From positions 1 to 34,131 of the forward strand of contig CAJFOF010000009.1 in the NCBI GenBank assembly GCA_904395885.1: a stretch of DNA of 34,131 nt, written 5' to 3'. A program made the translations under genes and the position numbers. Position 1 is the stretch's first letter; each line of letters opens with the position of its first letter. The notes under the pieces were generated by a model that was not told the DNA's origin, did no database searches, and saw nothing but the letters and a program-made list of their open reading frames with translations. Shown piece after piece: positions 15,029 through 23,721 of the stretch. Origin of the DNA: an uncultured Lachnospiraceae bacterium. GTDB lineage: Bacteria; Bacillota; Clostridia; Lachnospirales; Lachnospiraceae.

Positions 15029-16501
15029 ATGGCTAATGCAGTCAACAAACAAGAGAGAACTACATTGATTCATTCGCTGATCGGCGTGATTATTATGATC
15101 TTTTTCCGTTTCCTGCCGATCAGCCTTCCGGAAGTCACAGATGTAGGAATGGAGGTTCTGGGGATATTCCTTGGAACGCTGTATCTGTGGACTTTTGTTG
15201 ATCCGCTCTGGGGAAGTTTACTGTCTATTGCGATGCTGGGATTCTCATCCTACAGCAACATGTCAGCGATCCTTTCCTCCGCGTTTGGCTCGCCGGTTGT
15301 TGCCCAGGTATTTTATATGATGATTATGTCCGGTGGCCTTGCGTATTACAAGATCACCGCTTACATAGGCCGTTTTTTTCTGACAAGGAAATTTACCAAC
15401 GGCAAGCCATGGCTCCTGATGGGTGTAATTGGTGTGGGCTGTTATTTCATTGCAGGCTTTATCAATGCATTTACCCCAATTTTTGTTATGTGGCCGGTTC
15501 TGTATGGAATTTTTGATGAGGTTGGCTATAAGAAAGGGGATGCGTTCCCAAGAGTTGCCATTACCTTGGTTGTGATTGCTTCCCTCCTCGGATTCCCTAT
15601 GGCGCCCTTTGCCCAGAACGGTCTTGCGCTTCTGAGCAACTTTACGTCTATCACGGCTAATATGCCGGGAGGACCGGTGGTAGTGAACAACGGGGCTTAT
15701 ATGGCGATTGCCATTATCATGGGAATGATCTCCCTGCTTGCTATTATTCTGTTCTTTAAGTTTGTTGTCCGTCCGGATGCTGAAAAGCTAAAAGGCTATA
15801 ATATCGAGAATATGAACCGGAATCCTCTTCCGCCTATGAATTTGAGCCAGAAGATATACTGTGTTGGTTTTGTAGTTCTGATTCTGGGATTGATGATTCC
15901 ATCCCTGTTTCCCAATCTTCCCGGACTAGGATTTCTGTCAACTTGCGGTTACGGCCTTGCACTGTTTGTAGTAGCAGTTTTGGCAGCTCTTAGGTTAAAA
16001 GGCGAACCAGTTCTGGATATTCCCAAGGTAATGTCCACCAATATGAGCTGGGGCGCATACTTCATCATTGTAGCGGCTATCCTTTTGGGCAATGTGCTGA
16101 CCAGCGATTCCACAGGCGTATCAGCTTTCCTGAGCTTGATTTTGTCACCGCTATTTGAGGGAATGTCATCAGTCGTATTTATCGTTCTGCTGCTTTTGCT
16201 GGCCGGTATTTTGACGAATGTTTGTAACAGCTTGGTAATCGGTATGATTCTCCAGCCTATTATCGTTACCTATTGTACTCAGACTGGGGCTGCGGCAGCT
16301 CCTATTGTTACGCTGCTGATTCAGTTTGTTCTGCTGTCTGCATCAATTACACCGGCCGCCTCCCCGTTTGCGGCTCTTCTGCACAGCAACAAAGAATGGG
16401 TTCCGACTAAGTATGTATATCAGTATACCATGCCGGTAGTACTGATTGAATTTGTGCTCTATTTGATTGTAGGCATTCCGCTTTGTAATATTATGATGTA
16501 A
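15029..16501 (+). CDS. SLC13/DASS-like (ArsB/NhaD superfamily) anion transporter
   Basis: An approximately 490-residue polytopic membrane protein with around 11-12 hydrophobic segments. Segments such as GFINAFTPIFVMWPVLYGIFDEVGY and SASITPAASPFAALLHSN occur in both halves and resemble the re-entrant substrate loops of the divalent-anion:sodium symporter / ion-transporter superfamily. Such carriers move sulfate, dicarboxylates or other anions with sodium. AAAAGGGG fits the ATG at 15029 better than that at 15023. It is first gene of a unit with thioredoxin reductase, thioredoxin and two arylsulfotransferases, so an organic sulfate ester or its product is the most likely cargo; that is inferred from context, as is direction of transport. 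Confidence 0.8.
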   Translation: MANAVNKQERTTLIHSLIGVIIMIFFRFLPISLPEVTDVGMEVLGIFLGTLYLWTFVDPLWGSLLSIAMLGFSSYSNMSAILSSAFGSPVVAQVFYMMIMSGGLAYYKITAYIGRFFLTRKFTNGKPWLLMGVIGVGCYFIAGFINAFTPIFVMWPVLYGIFDEVGYKKGDAFPRVAITLVVIASLLGFPMAPFAQNGLALLSNFTSITANMPGGPVVVNNGAYMAIAIIMGMISLLAIILFFKFVVRPDAEKLKGYNIENMNRNPLPPMNLSQKIYCVGFVVLILGLMIPSLFPNLPGLGFLSTCGYGLALFVVAVLAALRLKGEPVLDIPKVMSTNMSWGAYFIIVAAILLGNVLTSDSTGVSAFLSLILSPLFEGMSSVVFIVLLLLLAGILTNVCNSLVIGMILQPIIVTYCTQTGAAAAPIVTLLIQFVLLSASITPAASPFAALLHSNKEWVPTKYVYQYTMPVVLIEFVLYLIVGIPLCNIMM

Positions 16502-16538
16502 ACATAAGCTATATAAACTTGAAAGGAGATTGATAAAA

Positions 16539-17462
16539 ATGGCACAGTATGATGTGATCATTATCGGCGCCGGCCCGGCCGGGATGACGGCTGCAATTTA
16601 CGCGGCAAGGGCTGACATGAAGGTTTTAATGTTGGATAAGCTGGCTCCGGGCGGCCAGATTATCAATACCAATGAGATTCAGAACTATACCGGCGTAGGA
16701 ACTATCAATGGCGCAGAGTTGGCCTATCAGATGTACGAACATACCCAGCAGTTTGACACGATCACCTTTGATTATGCAACTGTTAAAGAAGTGAGGGACA
16801 ACGGTGCTGAGAAAGTGGTCTGCTGCGAGGAGGACGACAAGGAGTTCACCGGAAAATCTGTGATTATCGCCACTGGAACCCGCCCTCGCTGTCTGGAGAT
16901 CCCAGGCGAGGATAAATTCCGCGGAAACGGAATAAGCTGGTGTGCCATCTGCGATGGCGCCCAGTACAGAGACAGAGACGTGGTTGTCATCGGCGGCGGC
17001 AATTCCGCAGTGGAGGAGTCTATCTTCCTGGCTGGCATCGTAAAGTCCCTGACCATTGTGACAATGTTTGATCTGACAGCGGATCCCATGGCATGCGATA
17101 AGCTGAGAGCAATGCCCAATGTCACCATCTATCCCTATCAGGATATTCTGGATTTTGTGGGCGATACGAAACTTGAGGGAGTCCATTTTAAGTCTACCCA
17201 GACCGGAGAGGAGAATACGGTAAAATGTGACGGCGTATTTGAATACATCGGCCTTACCCCTACTACGGAATGCTTTAAAGAACTTGGCGTTCTCAACCAG
17301 TTTGGGTATGTAGAGGTGAATGACAGAATGGCCACCAAGATCCCTGGGATCTTCGGGGCCGGGGACTGCATCACAAAGAACCTGCGCCAGGTTATTACAG
17401 CCTGTGCAGACGGTGCGATCGCAGCACAGGAAGCATCCCATTACGTAAAACATTTGGATTAA
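16539..17462 (+). CDS. trxB: Thioredoxin reductase (NADPH/FAD)
   Basis: This 307-residue flavoprotein carries the FAD site IIGAGPAGMTAAIYAAR, redox-active Cys135-Ala-Ile-Cys138 in SWCAICDGAQYRD, the NADPH-binding GGGNSAVEE and the closing FGAGDC motif. The Ile between the cysteines replaces the usual Thr (CATC). It should pass electrons from NADPH to the thioredoxin encoded 24 bases downstream. The ATG at 16539 is preceded by AAAGGAG; an upstream TTG is too close to that site. It lies 37 bases after the transporter gene, apparently in the same transcript, which suggests a dedicated reductant system for this pathway rather than the housekeeping copy. Confidence 0.93.
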   Translation: MAQYDVIIIGAGPAGMTAAIYAARADMKVLMLDKLAPGGQIINTNEIQNYTGVGTINGAELAYQMYEHTQQFDTITFDYATVKEVRDNGAEKVVCCEEDDKEFTGKSVIIATGTRPRCLEIPGEDKFRGNGISWCAICDGAQYRDRDVVVIGGGNSAVEESIFLAGIVKSLTIVTMFDLTADPMACDKLRAMPNVTIYPYQDILDFVGDTKLEGVHFKSTQTGEENTVKCDGVFEYIGLTPTTECFKELGVLNQFGYVEVNDRMATKIPGIFGAGDCITKNLRQVITACADGAIAAQEASHYVKHLD

Positions 17463-17486
17463 TCACATAACAAGGAGGAAACGACA

Positions 17487-17798
17487 ATGCTGAAAGAAGT
17501 TAATAGCGAAGAATTTAAGGAGCTGGCCGGAAAGGGCCTGGTGCTGGCGGATTTCTTTTCCACCACCTGCGGCCCCTGTAAAATGCTGGGATTTGTATTG
17601 AAGGATGTGGAAAAGGAATTCGGCGATGATCTGACGATCCTTAAAGTAGACTTCGACCAGAACAAAGACCTGACTGCAGAGTACGGCGTGACCGGATATC
17701 CCACCCTGGTTCTGTTAAAAGACGGCGCAGAGGTAAAACGCCTGCAGGGTCTTCAGCAGAAGCCGGTTATTGTAAATATGGTAAAAGAAAATATGTAG
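17487..17798 (+). CDS. Thioredoxin with atypical TCGPC active site
   Basis: A 103-residue thioredoxin-fold protein with active site Thr27-Cys28-Gly-Pro-Cys31-Lys and the conserved cis-proline in GYPTLVLLKDG. Ordinary thioredoxins have Trp before the first Cys (WCGPC); here it is Thr, and the buried Asp is kept in VLADFF. The change alters the surface that contacts partner proteins, suggesting a specialised client. AAGGAGG lies 8 bases before the ATG. It follows trxB by 24 bases and precedes the first arylsulfotransferase by 47, so its partners are probably this TrxB and possibly the sulfotransferases. Whether it reduces their cysteines or takes part in sulfuryl transfer is open. Confidence 0.9.
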   Translation: MLKEVNSEEFKELAGKGLVLADFFSTTCGPCKMLGFVLKDVEKEFGDDLTILKVDFDQNKDLTAEYGVTGYPTLVLLKDGAEVKRLQGLQQKPVIVNMVKENM

Positions 17799-17845
17799 GA
17801 TAAATTGCCACTATAAAAAGCAAATATGAGATGGAGGGAACGAAA

Positions 17846-19720
17846 ATGGGTGTAAATTACATTTACGAAGAGCATCTGATTGACCGTCAGGCGGCAGCCG
17901 AGGAAGCAATGCTGAAAGAGTTTGAGGCTGGAAACTATACGATCCAGAATCCTCTGGTCAAGTATAATCTCTATTTTATCAGCCCGCTGACCGCAGTGGT
18001 CTGCTTTGAGACGGAGAAGGAAACGCCGGTTACCATCACGGTATTTGGCAAGACAAAGGAAGCTAACATGAGCCACACCTTCCCCAAGGCAAAGAAGCAT
18101 GTACTCCCTGTACTGGGCCTGTATTCCAATTACTCCAACAAGGTGGAGATCCGCGCATACAGAGGAGAATCCAACGTCATTACCATCGATGTGCCGGATG
18201 TTTACGGCGGAAAAAGCCCGATTTACTACATGGACACCACTCCGGAATACCTGCAGGATAATGTGATTCTGGTATCCCCGGCAGGAGAGGACCTGTCCTC
18301 CGCTTTTGACTATGCAGGCGATGCAAGATGGCATATGAATGTTCCCTGCGTATTCGACGTTAAGCGTTTAAAGAACGGCAATCTGATTATGGGTTCCAGC
18401 CGTTTGATCCAGATGCCCTACTACATGTCCGGTCTGTATGAGATCAGCCCCTGTGGAAAGATCTATAAGGAATTCAGAGTGCCCGGCGGCTACCACCACG
18501 ACGAGTTCGAGATGGAGGACGGCAACATCCTGTGCCTGACTGAGGATCTGGAGAGCGATACCTGCGAGGATATGTGCGTTCTGCTGGACAGAAATACCGG
18601 CGAGATCTTAAAGACCTGGGATTACAAGAAGTTCCTGAACCCCAATACAGTCAGCAAATCCGGAAGCTGGTCCGACCATGACTGGTTCCACAACAATGCA
18701 GTGTGGTACGACAAGAACACCAACTCTCTGACCTTCTCCGGACGCCACATTGATGCCATGGTAAACATCGACTTTGAGACCGGCGAGCTCAACTGGATCA
18801 TCGGCGATCCGGCCGGCTGGCCTCAGGATATGGTAGACAAGTATTTCTTCAAGCCGGTTGGCAACAACTTTGGCTGGCAGTACGAGCAGCACGCCAATGT
18901 TATCACCCCCAACGGTGATGTAATGTGCTTTGACAACCACCACTATGGCTGCAAGGCTGTGGACCGTCCCGATAAGGAACTGGCTGCAAAGGACAATTAT
19001 TCCAGAGGCGTTCGCTATCGCATCAACACAGAAGACATGACCATTGAGCAGGTATGGGAATACGGCAAAGACAGAGGTGCAGAATTCTTCTCACCCTATA
19101 TCTGCAATGTGGAGTACTACAATGAAGGCCACTATATGGTACATTCCGGCGGCATCGCTTACGATCAGGACGGCAACCCGTCAGAGGCTCTGGGCGCATT
19201 CGCAAAGGATATGGGCGGCGAGCTTCACAGCATTACCGTAGAGATATGCGACAATAAGAAGATGCTGGAGCTGCATGTTCCGGGCAACTACTACCGTGCA
19301 GAGAAGCTGAAATTGTACTCTGACGGAATCAATCTGGAACTGGGAAAAGGCCAGCTTTTAGGTGCAATGGGCCATACCAAAGAATTTGACACCGATATCC
19401 CAATGGAAAATTCCGGGGAGATGCTTCCGGAAAGCTGCAACGCTAGAATTGTAGAAGAGGTTGACCGCTTTACCTTCTTCTCCAGATTTGAGAAGGGCCA
19501 GTTGGTCATGATGCTTCTGGAGCAGGGAGAAGAGGTGCATAGATACTTTATTTCCACCACGGCAGTGGCATATCTGGCGATGTGCTGCGGAACCTTCCTG
19601 GATTCTGATGAGCGCAACACCAGAACCAGCGTAAATAAGACCGGTTTAAAGGGAACCTACGATGTGAGAGTCATCGTTGACGATAAGAAGTACGAGACTG
19701 GTGTGAAGATCACCTGCTGA
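17846..19720 (+). CDS. Cytosolic aryl-sulfate sulfotransferase, paralogue 1
   Basis: ASST enzymes move a sulfuryl group from one phenolic sulfate to another phenol without PAPS. This 624-residue protein has an N-terminal beta-sandwich (about 1-115) and a beta-propeller carrying the catalytic set corresponding to the E. coli enzyme: GGYHHDE (H217/H218), DWFHNN (H282, N284), SGRH (R300) and WQYEQH (H349, the probable transiently sulfurylated His). No signal peptide is seen, unlike periplasmic E. coli ASST, so it should act in the cytosol, as reported for the Eubacterium A-44 enzyme. GGAGGG supports the ATG at 17846 over that at 17831. It follows trxB-trxA, and a paralogue follows it. Natural substrates are unknown. 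Confidence 0.9.
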   Translation: MGVNYIYEEHLIDRQAAAEEAMLKEFEAGNYTIQNPLVKYNLYFISPLTAVVCFETEKETPVTITVFGKTKEANMSHTFPKAKKHVLPVLGLYSNYSNKVEIRAYRGESNVITIDVPDVYGGKSPIYYMDTTPEYLQDNVILVSPAGEDLSSAFDYAGDARWHMNVPCVFDVKRLKNGNLIMGSSRLIQMPYYMSGLYEISPCGKIYKEFRVPGGYHHDEFEMEDGNILCLTEDLESDTCEDMCVLLDRNTGEILKTWDYKKFLNPNTVSKSGSWSDHDWFHNNAVWYDKNTNSLTFSGRHIDAMVNIDFETGELNWIIGDPAGWPQDMVDKYFFKPVGNNFGWQYEQHANVITPNGDVMCFDNHHYGCKAVDRPDKELAAKDNYSRGVRYRINTEDMTIEQVWEYGKDRGAEFFSPYICNVEYYNEGHYMVHSGGIAYDQDGNPSEALGAFAKDMGGELHSITVEICDNKKMLELHVPGNYYRAEKLKLYSDGINLELGKGQLLGAMGHTKEFDTDIPMENSGEMLPESCNARIVEEVDRFTFFSRFEKGQLVMMLLEQGEEVHRYFISTTAVAYLAMCCGTFLDSDERNTRTSVNKTGLKGTYDVRVIVDDKKYETGVKITC

Positions 19721-19731
19721 TAAGTTCTGGC

Positions 19732-19757
19732 GGCCGGGGCCTTTTCGGTACCCGGCC
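19732..19757 (+). other. GC-rich hairpin between the two ASST genes
   Basis: GGCCGGG (19732-19738) and CCCGGCC (19751-19757) form a perfect 7-bp stem with a 12-base loop in the 65-base gap. There is no T-run, so readthrough is expected; it may act as an mRNA stability or processing element that adjusts the ratio of the two paralogues. Confidence 0.55.
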
Positions 19758-19785
19758 CTTGAATGCGATAAAAGGAGAGATTTCC

Positions 19786-21663
19786 ATGGGAGTTTTATTT
19801 AAAGAGATCGAACATATTATTGACCGCCAGTACGCTGCGGAACAGGCATTTCTGGCAGAATATGCAGCGGGAAGTTACACCATTGAAAATCCCTATGTAA
19901 AACTGAATCCGTATCTGATCGCTCCACTGACGGCCCTTGTTATGTTTGAAGCGGAAAAGCCTGCTTTTGCAAAGGTGACGGTGAAGGGAAAAGAGAAGGC
20001 GGGAGACTATACTTACCGCCCGGCCAGCGACAGGATTCATATGGTGCTGCCGGTTTACGGACTCTACCCTGAATATGAAAACACTGTTGTAATCGAGTTG
20101 AGTACCGGTGAGAAGAAGGAGCTGAAAATCCAGACTGAGGCCCGGCCGGAAAAACTGCACAAGCCAACCAGCATCCAGACCACACCGGAGTATTTTGAAG
20201 ACAATGTCATGTTTGTAAGTCCCACCTCACCGGCGCTGACGGCCGCCTACGACTACGCGGGGGACGCCCGCTGGTACAATACTCTGAACCTGGCTTTCGA
20301 CCTGAAAAGGGCCAGGAACGGACGGCTCTTTGTGGGAACCGACCGCCTGGTCGCTCCGCCGTACCACACCACGGGAATCTATGAGATGGGAATGATCGGA
20401 AAGATTTACAAAGAATTCCGGGTGCCCGGAGGATACCACCATGATGAATGGGAGATGGAAAACGGTGATCTGCTGATCCTGAGCCAGATTTTGGAGAGAG
20501 GCACAGTGGAGGACTACTGCGTTATGGTAGACCGGGAAACGGGAGAGATCTTAAAGACCTGGGATCACCAGGATGTCCTTCCGGTTTATCCTACAGGCGG
20601 GTCCGGAAGCCAGGACGCCCACGACTGGTTTCACAACAATGCGGTCTGGTATGACAAGAAGACCAATTCTTTGACGTTTTCAGGCCGTCACCAGGATATT
20701 ATCATCAACCGTGATTTTGAGACAGGAAAGCTCAACTGGATCATCGGCGACCCGGAGGGGTGGCCGGAAGACATGCAGAAGTATTTCTTCAAGCCGGTGG
20801 GAGAACCTTTCGACTGGCAGTATGAACAGCACGCCTGCATGGTTCTGCCCAACGGTGATATCATGTGCTTTGACAACGGCCATTACAGGAGCAAGGTGAA
20901 GGAGAAATACGTTCCAGCCAGGGACAACTTCTCCAGAGGCGTGATCTACCGTATCAATACGGACGACATGACTATCCGCCAGGTATGGCAGTACGGCAAG
21001 GAGAGAGGAGCAGAATTCTTCTCCTGCTATATCTGCAACTGTGAATATTATGAGAGAGGCCACTATCTGGTACATTCCGGCGGCATCGGCAAGAAAGGCG
21101 ATGAGTATCTGGATTTCCCGGGGGCAGGAATGACGGAGGAGATCGACAACGGCACAGTTCAGTTGAGTTCCATCACTGTAGAGCTGCTGGATGACAAGGT
21201 GATGTATGAGATGCACCTTCCGGCCAACTATTACCGGGCGGAAAAACTGAAGCTGTACGATGAGAATGACAGACTGACCTTTGGAAAGGGACAGCTATTA
21301 GGCCATATCACAGCCACAGAGGAATTTCTGACCGAGGCCCCGGCAGAGCCGGCAGGAATGATTCCCGATGAGTATCAGGCAAAGATCGCAAAAGAGGCTG
21401 ATCGAATTGTATTTAAAGGCAGTTTTGAGAAGGGTACCCTCTGTATGCTGAATCTGGAAGGAAAGAACGGAACGCCAACCCGCCATTATTTCGTTCCCAC
21501 AACCAAGAGGCCGTTTCTGGCGATGTGCGTAGGCACCTTCCTGGAACACGACCCGAGAGCAGTGGAATTTCCTATTGGAACCGAGAATATTCCGGGGGAA
21601 TATGAGATCACCGTTACGGTCGATGATAAGAAGTACGAGACAGGGGTTTCTATCCTGGTATAG
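19786..21663 (+). CDS. Cytosolic aryl-sulfate sulfotransferase, paralogue 2
   Basis: This 625-residue protein aligns along its length with the preceding gene product, most closely in the propeller core, and keeps all catalytic positions: H218/H219 in GGYHHDE, H283 and N285 in DWFHNN, R301 in SGRH and H349 in WQYEQH. Both end in the same strand pattern VDDKKYETGV. The N-terminal domain and the loops around residues 255-280 and 440-480 differ, suggesting different donor or acceptor phenols. No signal peptide is present. The ATG at 19786 has AAAGGAGAG upstream. No obvious terminator separates it from the asr promoter region, so some readthrough into asrABC is possible. Confidence 0.9.
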   Translation: MGVLFKEIEHIIDRQYAAEQAFLAEYAAGSYTIENPYVKLNPYLIAPLTALVMFEAEKPAFAKVTVKGKEKAGDYTYRPASDRIHMVLPVYGLYPEYENTVVIELSTGEKKELKIQTEARPEKLHKPTSIQTTPEYFEDNVMFVSPTSPALTAAYDYAGDARWYNTLNLAFDLKRARNGRLFVGTDRLVAPPYHTTGIYEMGMIGKIYKEFRVPGGYHHDEWEMENGDLLILSQILERGTVEDYCVMVDRETGEILKTWDHQDVLPVYPTGGSGSQDAHDWFHNNAVWYDKKTNSLTFSGRHQDIIINRDFETGKLNWIIGDPEGWPEDMQKYFFKPVGEPFDWQYEQHACMVLPNGDIMCFDNGHYRSKVKEKYVPARDNFSRGVIYRINTDDMTIRQVWQYGKERGAEFFSCYICNCEYYERGHYLVHSGGIGKKGDEYLDFPGAGMTEEIDNGTVQLSSITVELLDDKVMYEMHLPANYYRAEKLKLYDENDRLTFGKGQLLGHITATEEFLTEAPAEPAGMIPDEYQAKIAKEADRIVFKGSFEKGTLCMLNLEGKNGTPTRHYFVPTTKRPFLAMCVGTFLEHDPRAVEFPIGTENIPGEYEITVTVDDKKYETGVSILV

Positions 21664-21671
21664 ACGAAACC

Positions 21672-21699
21672 GTTATCAGGTTATCAATATTTTTTGATA
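21672..21699. promoter_or_regulatory. Candidate operator overlapping the asrA -35 box
   Basis: Two direct copies of GTTATCA (21672-21678, 21680-21686) are spaced 8 bases apart, and a TATCAA-N6-TTGATA dyad (21682-21699) has its right arm coincident with the -35 hexamer. A protein bound there would block RNA polymerase. CAGGTTAT is shared with the 14897-14918 dyad, but the full half-site arrangement differs. Confidence 0.4.
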
Positions 21700-21722
21700 G
21701 ACATTGTCGAGGATTGTATGAT
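21694..21722 (+). promoter_or_regulatory. Promoter of the asrABC operon
   Basis: TTGATA (21694-21699), a 17-base spacer and TATGAT (21717-21722) form a good vegetative promoter with a predicted leader of about 125 bases before asrA. Confidence 0.75.
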
Positions 21723-21769
21723 AAAATAAAGTTTAGTGATACATCAGCACTGCATAATCAAAAACGGCG

Positions 21770-21801
21770 GAGAGCAGCCGCATCTGTCTGCGGCCGCTCT
21801 C
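21770..21801 (+). other. Stable hairpin in the asrA leader
   Basis: GAGAGC-A-GCCGCA pairs with TGCGGC-C-GCTCTC, leaving one A/C mismatch and a 6-base loop. No T-run follows. It lies about 40-70 bases into the predicted leader, and could be a residual terminator of the upstream operon, an mRNA stabiliser or a regulatory element. It matches no riboswitch family I recognise. Confidence 0.5.
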
Positions 21802-21855
21802 TCAGGACTGCATTGCACAAGCGTAGCATGTACGAGAGTAAAGGAGGATAACTGA

Positions 21856-22890
21856 ATGGGCTACAAAGTAAGCTTTGACGAAGCGAACCAGATTTTTGCC
21901 AAATTAAACAGCGAGTATGAAATCTGGGCACCAAAGAGATTCCCAGGTAAGGGCCGTTATTCCGATACGGATATTATCCGTTATGACAAGGTGAAGACGG
22001 TAGAGGAGATCGTATTTGACGAGAAGTCGGATTTCCCGGCAAAGGAAGTTCTGTCTCCTATCACAGAGCCCCTGTTCTATTTCACAGAGGATGAGTGGCG
22101 GGAGAGCAAGGTGACCAGCAAAAAGATCATTATCTTTATGCGCCCCTGTGATATTGCCGCTCAGCAGCGCCAGGAGAGAATCTACCTGGGCAACGGCGGA
22201 TTCAATGACATGTATTATGAGAGAATGCATGAGAAGGTGAAAATCGTTATGATGCAGTGCGATCTGGACGATGATACCTGCTTCTGCGTAAGCATGGGAA
22301 CCAATAAGACCGATAACTACAGCCTGGCTGTTGTCTGTCAGGACGGCGCCCTGAAGGTAGAAGTGAAAGACGAGGCTTTTGCTCCTTACTTTGAGGGAAA
22401 GACCGCCGACGACTATACTCCTTCTTTCCCGACAGAAAACAAGACGAAAGTGACAATGCCGGAGATCCCCAACAAGGAAGTCCTTACCAAGTTAAAAAAT
22501 CATCCGATGTGGGAGGAATACAACAAGAGATGTATTTCCTGCGGAAGCTGTACCGTTGCCTGCAGCACCTGTACCTGCTTTACCACCACGGATATTGCTT
22601 ACAATGAGAACGGCAGCGTAGGCGAGAGAAGAAGAACCACCGCTTCCTGCCAGATCGAAGGATTCACCGACATGGCAGGCGGCCACAGCTTCCGCAATAC
22701 TGCCGGTGACCGTATGAGATACAAAGTGCTCCACAAATTCCACGACTACAAAGAGCGCTTTAAGGACTACCACATGTGTGTTGGCTGCGGGCGCTGCATT
22801 TCCCGCTGTCCGGAATTTATTTCCATTACGGCGACTGTTGACAAGATGAATAAGGCCATTGCAGAGATCGTGGCTGAAGAGAATAAATAA
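21856..22890 (+). CDS. asrA: Anaerobic sulfite reductase subunit A
   Basis: AsrA is the ferredoxin-like electron-transfer subunit of the NADH-dependent anaerobic sulfite reductase known from Salmonella and clostridia. The 344-residue length is normal. The C-terminal half holds two iron-sulfur motifs: CISCGSCTVACSTCTCF near residue 225 and CVGCGRCISRCPE near residue 308. The region before them, with IIFMRPCDIAAQQRQ, resembles the related hydrogenase/heterodisulfide-reductase electron subunits. AAGGAGG precedes the ATG. asrB follows after 19 bases with its own strong ribosome site. Confidence 0.96.
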   Translation: MGYKVSFDEANQIFAKLNSEYEIWAPKRFPGKGRYSDTDIIRYDKVKTVEEIVFDEKSDFPAKEVLSPITEPLFYFTEDEWRESKVTSKKIIIFMRPCDIAAQQRQERIYLGNGGFNDMYYERMHEKVKIVMMQCDLDDDTCFCVSMGTNKTDNYSLAVVCQDGALKVEVKDEAFAPYFEGKTADDYTPSFPTENKTKVTMPEIPNKEVLTKLKNHPMWEEYNKRCISCGSCTVACSTCTCFTTTDIAYNENGSVGERRRTTASCQIEGFTDMAGGHSFRNTAGDRMRYKVLHKFHDYKERFKDYHMCVGCGRCISRCPEFISITATVDKMNKAIAEIVAEENK

Positions 22891-22909
22891 GGAGGAGGGA
22901 AGAACGGCT

Positions 22910-23704
22910 ATGAATAATCCGGTAAGACCAGTTCCTTGCAAGATCCTGGAAGTCAAGCAGGAGAGCAAGCATGAATATACCTTTAAAGTAGAGAGCGACA
23001 TTAAACCTGCCCATGGACAGTTCCTGCAATTGTCGATCCCGAAGGTAGGAGAGGCCCCCATTTCCGTCAGCGCCTTCGGCGATGGCTGGATGGACTTTAC
23101 CATCCGTTCTGTTGGAAAAGTAACCGATGAAATCTTTAAGAAAGAGGCTGGCGACACCCTGTTCCTGAGAGGGGCTTACGGCAAGGGCTGGCCTGTAGAA
23201 GAGCAGTTTAAGGGCAAAAACATGGTTCTGATCGTTGGCGGCACAGGGCTGGCTCCTGTTCGCAGCATGCTGCGTCTGTTCGCAGAGAATCCGGGATACG
23301 TTGAGAGCGTGACTCTGATTGCAGGCTTTAAGAATGAGGAAGGAATTGTATTCCGCAACGAGTTGGAAAGCTGGAGAGATAAATTTAACTGCATTTATAC
23401 TCTGGACAGAGACAAGATCGACAACTGGGAGGTAGGTTTTGTAACCCAGTTTGTCTCCAAAGTTCCTTTCAAAGATTTTGGCGATAATTATGAAGTTGTA
23501 ATCGTTGGACCGCCGCCAATGATGAAATTTACCGCTATCGAGGCAATGAAGTGCGGCGTGCCGGAGGAGAAGATCTGGGTATCCTACGAGCGCAAGATGT
23601 CCTGTGCCATCGGCAAATGCGGCCACTGCCGTATTGACGAGACCTATGTGTGCTTAGAGGGACCGGTATTTAATTACACCAAAGCCAAATATCTGGTAGA
23701 TTAA
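22910..23704 (+). CDS. asrB: Anaerobic sulfite reductase subunit B (FAD/NAD-binding)
   Basis: A 264-residue ferredoxin-reductase-like subunit. The FAD-binding barrel is at the N-terminus (EYTFKVESDI, GQFLQLSIP, APISVSAFGDG), the pyridine-nucleotide site is IVGGTGLAPVRSML, and a C-terminal cysteine cluster MSCAIGKCGHCRIDETYVC should bind a 2Fe-2S centre, as in dihydroorotate dehydrogenase electron-transfer subunits. It should take electrons from NAD(P)H and pass them through AsrA to AsrC. GGAGGAGGG at 22891-22899 identifies the ATG at 22910 as start. Confidence 0.96.
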   Translation: MNNPVRPVPCKILEVKQESKHEYTFKVESDIKPAHGQFLQLSIPKVGEAPISVSAFGDGWMDFTIRSVGKVTDEIFKKEAGDTLFLRGAYGKGWPVEEQFKGKNMVLIVGGTGLAPVRSMLRLFAENPGYVESVTLIAGFKNEEGIVFRNELESWRDKFNCIYTLDRDKIDNWEVGFVTQFVSKVPFKDFGDNYEVVIVGPPPMMKFTAIEAMKCGVPEEKIWVSYERKMSCAIGKCGHCRIDETYVCLEGPVFNYTKAKYLVD

Positions 23705-23721
23705 AGAAAGGGGCGGAAAGA

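Noticed and set aside
16626-17453. Long minus-strand open frame opposite trxB
   Set aside because: It mirrors the codon pattern of trxB, has no ribosome site and no recognisable domain; trxB has complete motifs.
21682-21699. FNR box upstream of asrA
   Set aside because: The FNR consensus is TTGAT-N4-ATCAA; here the arms are in the opposite order (TATCAA-N6-TTGATA), so it is kept only as an unassigned operator.
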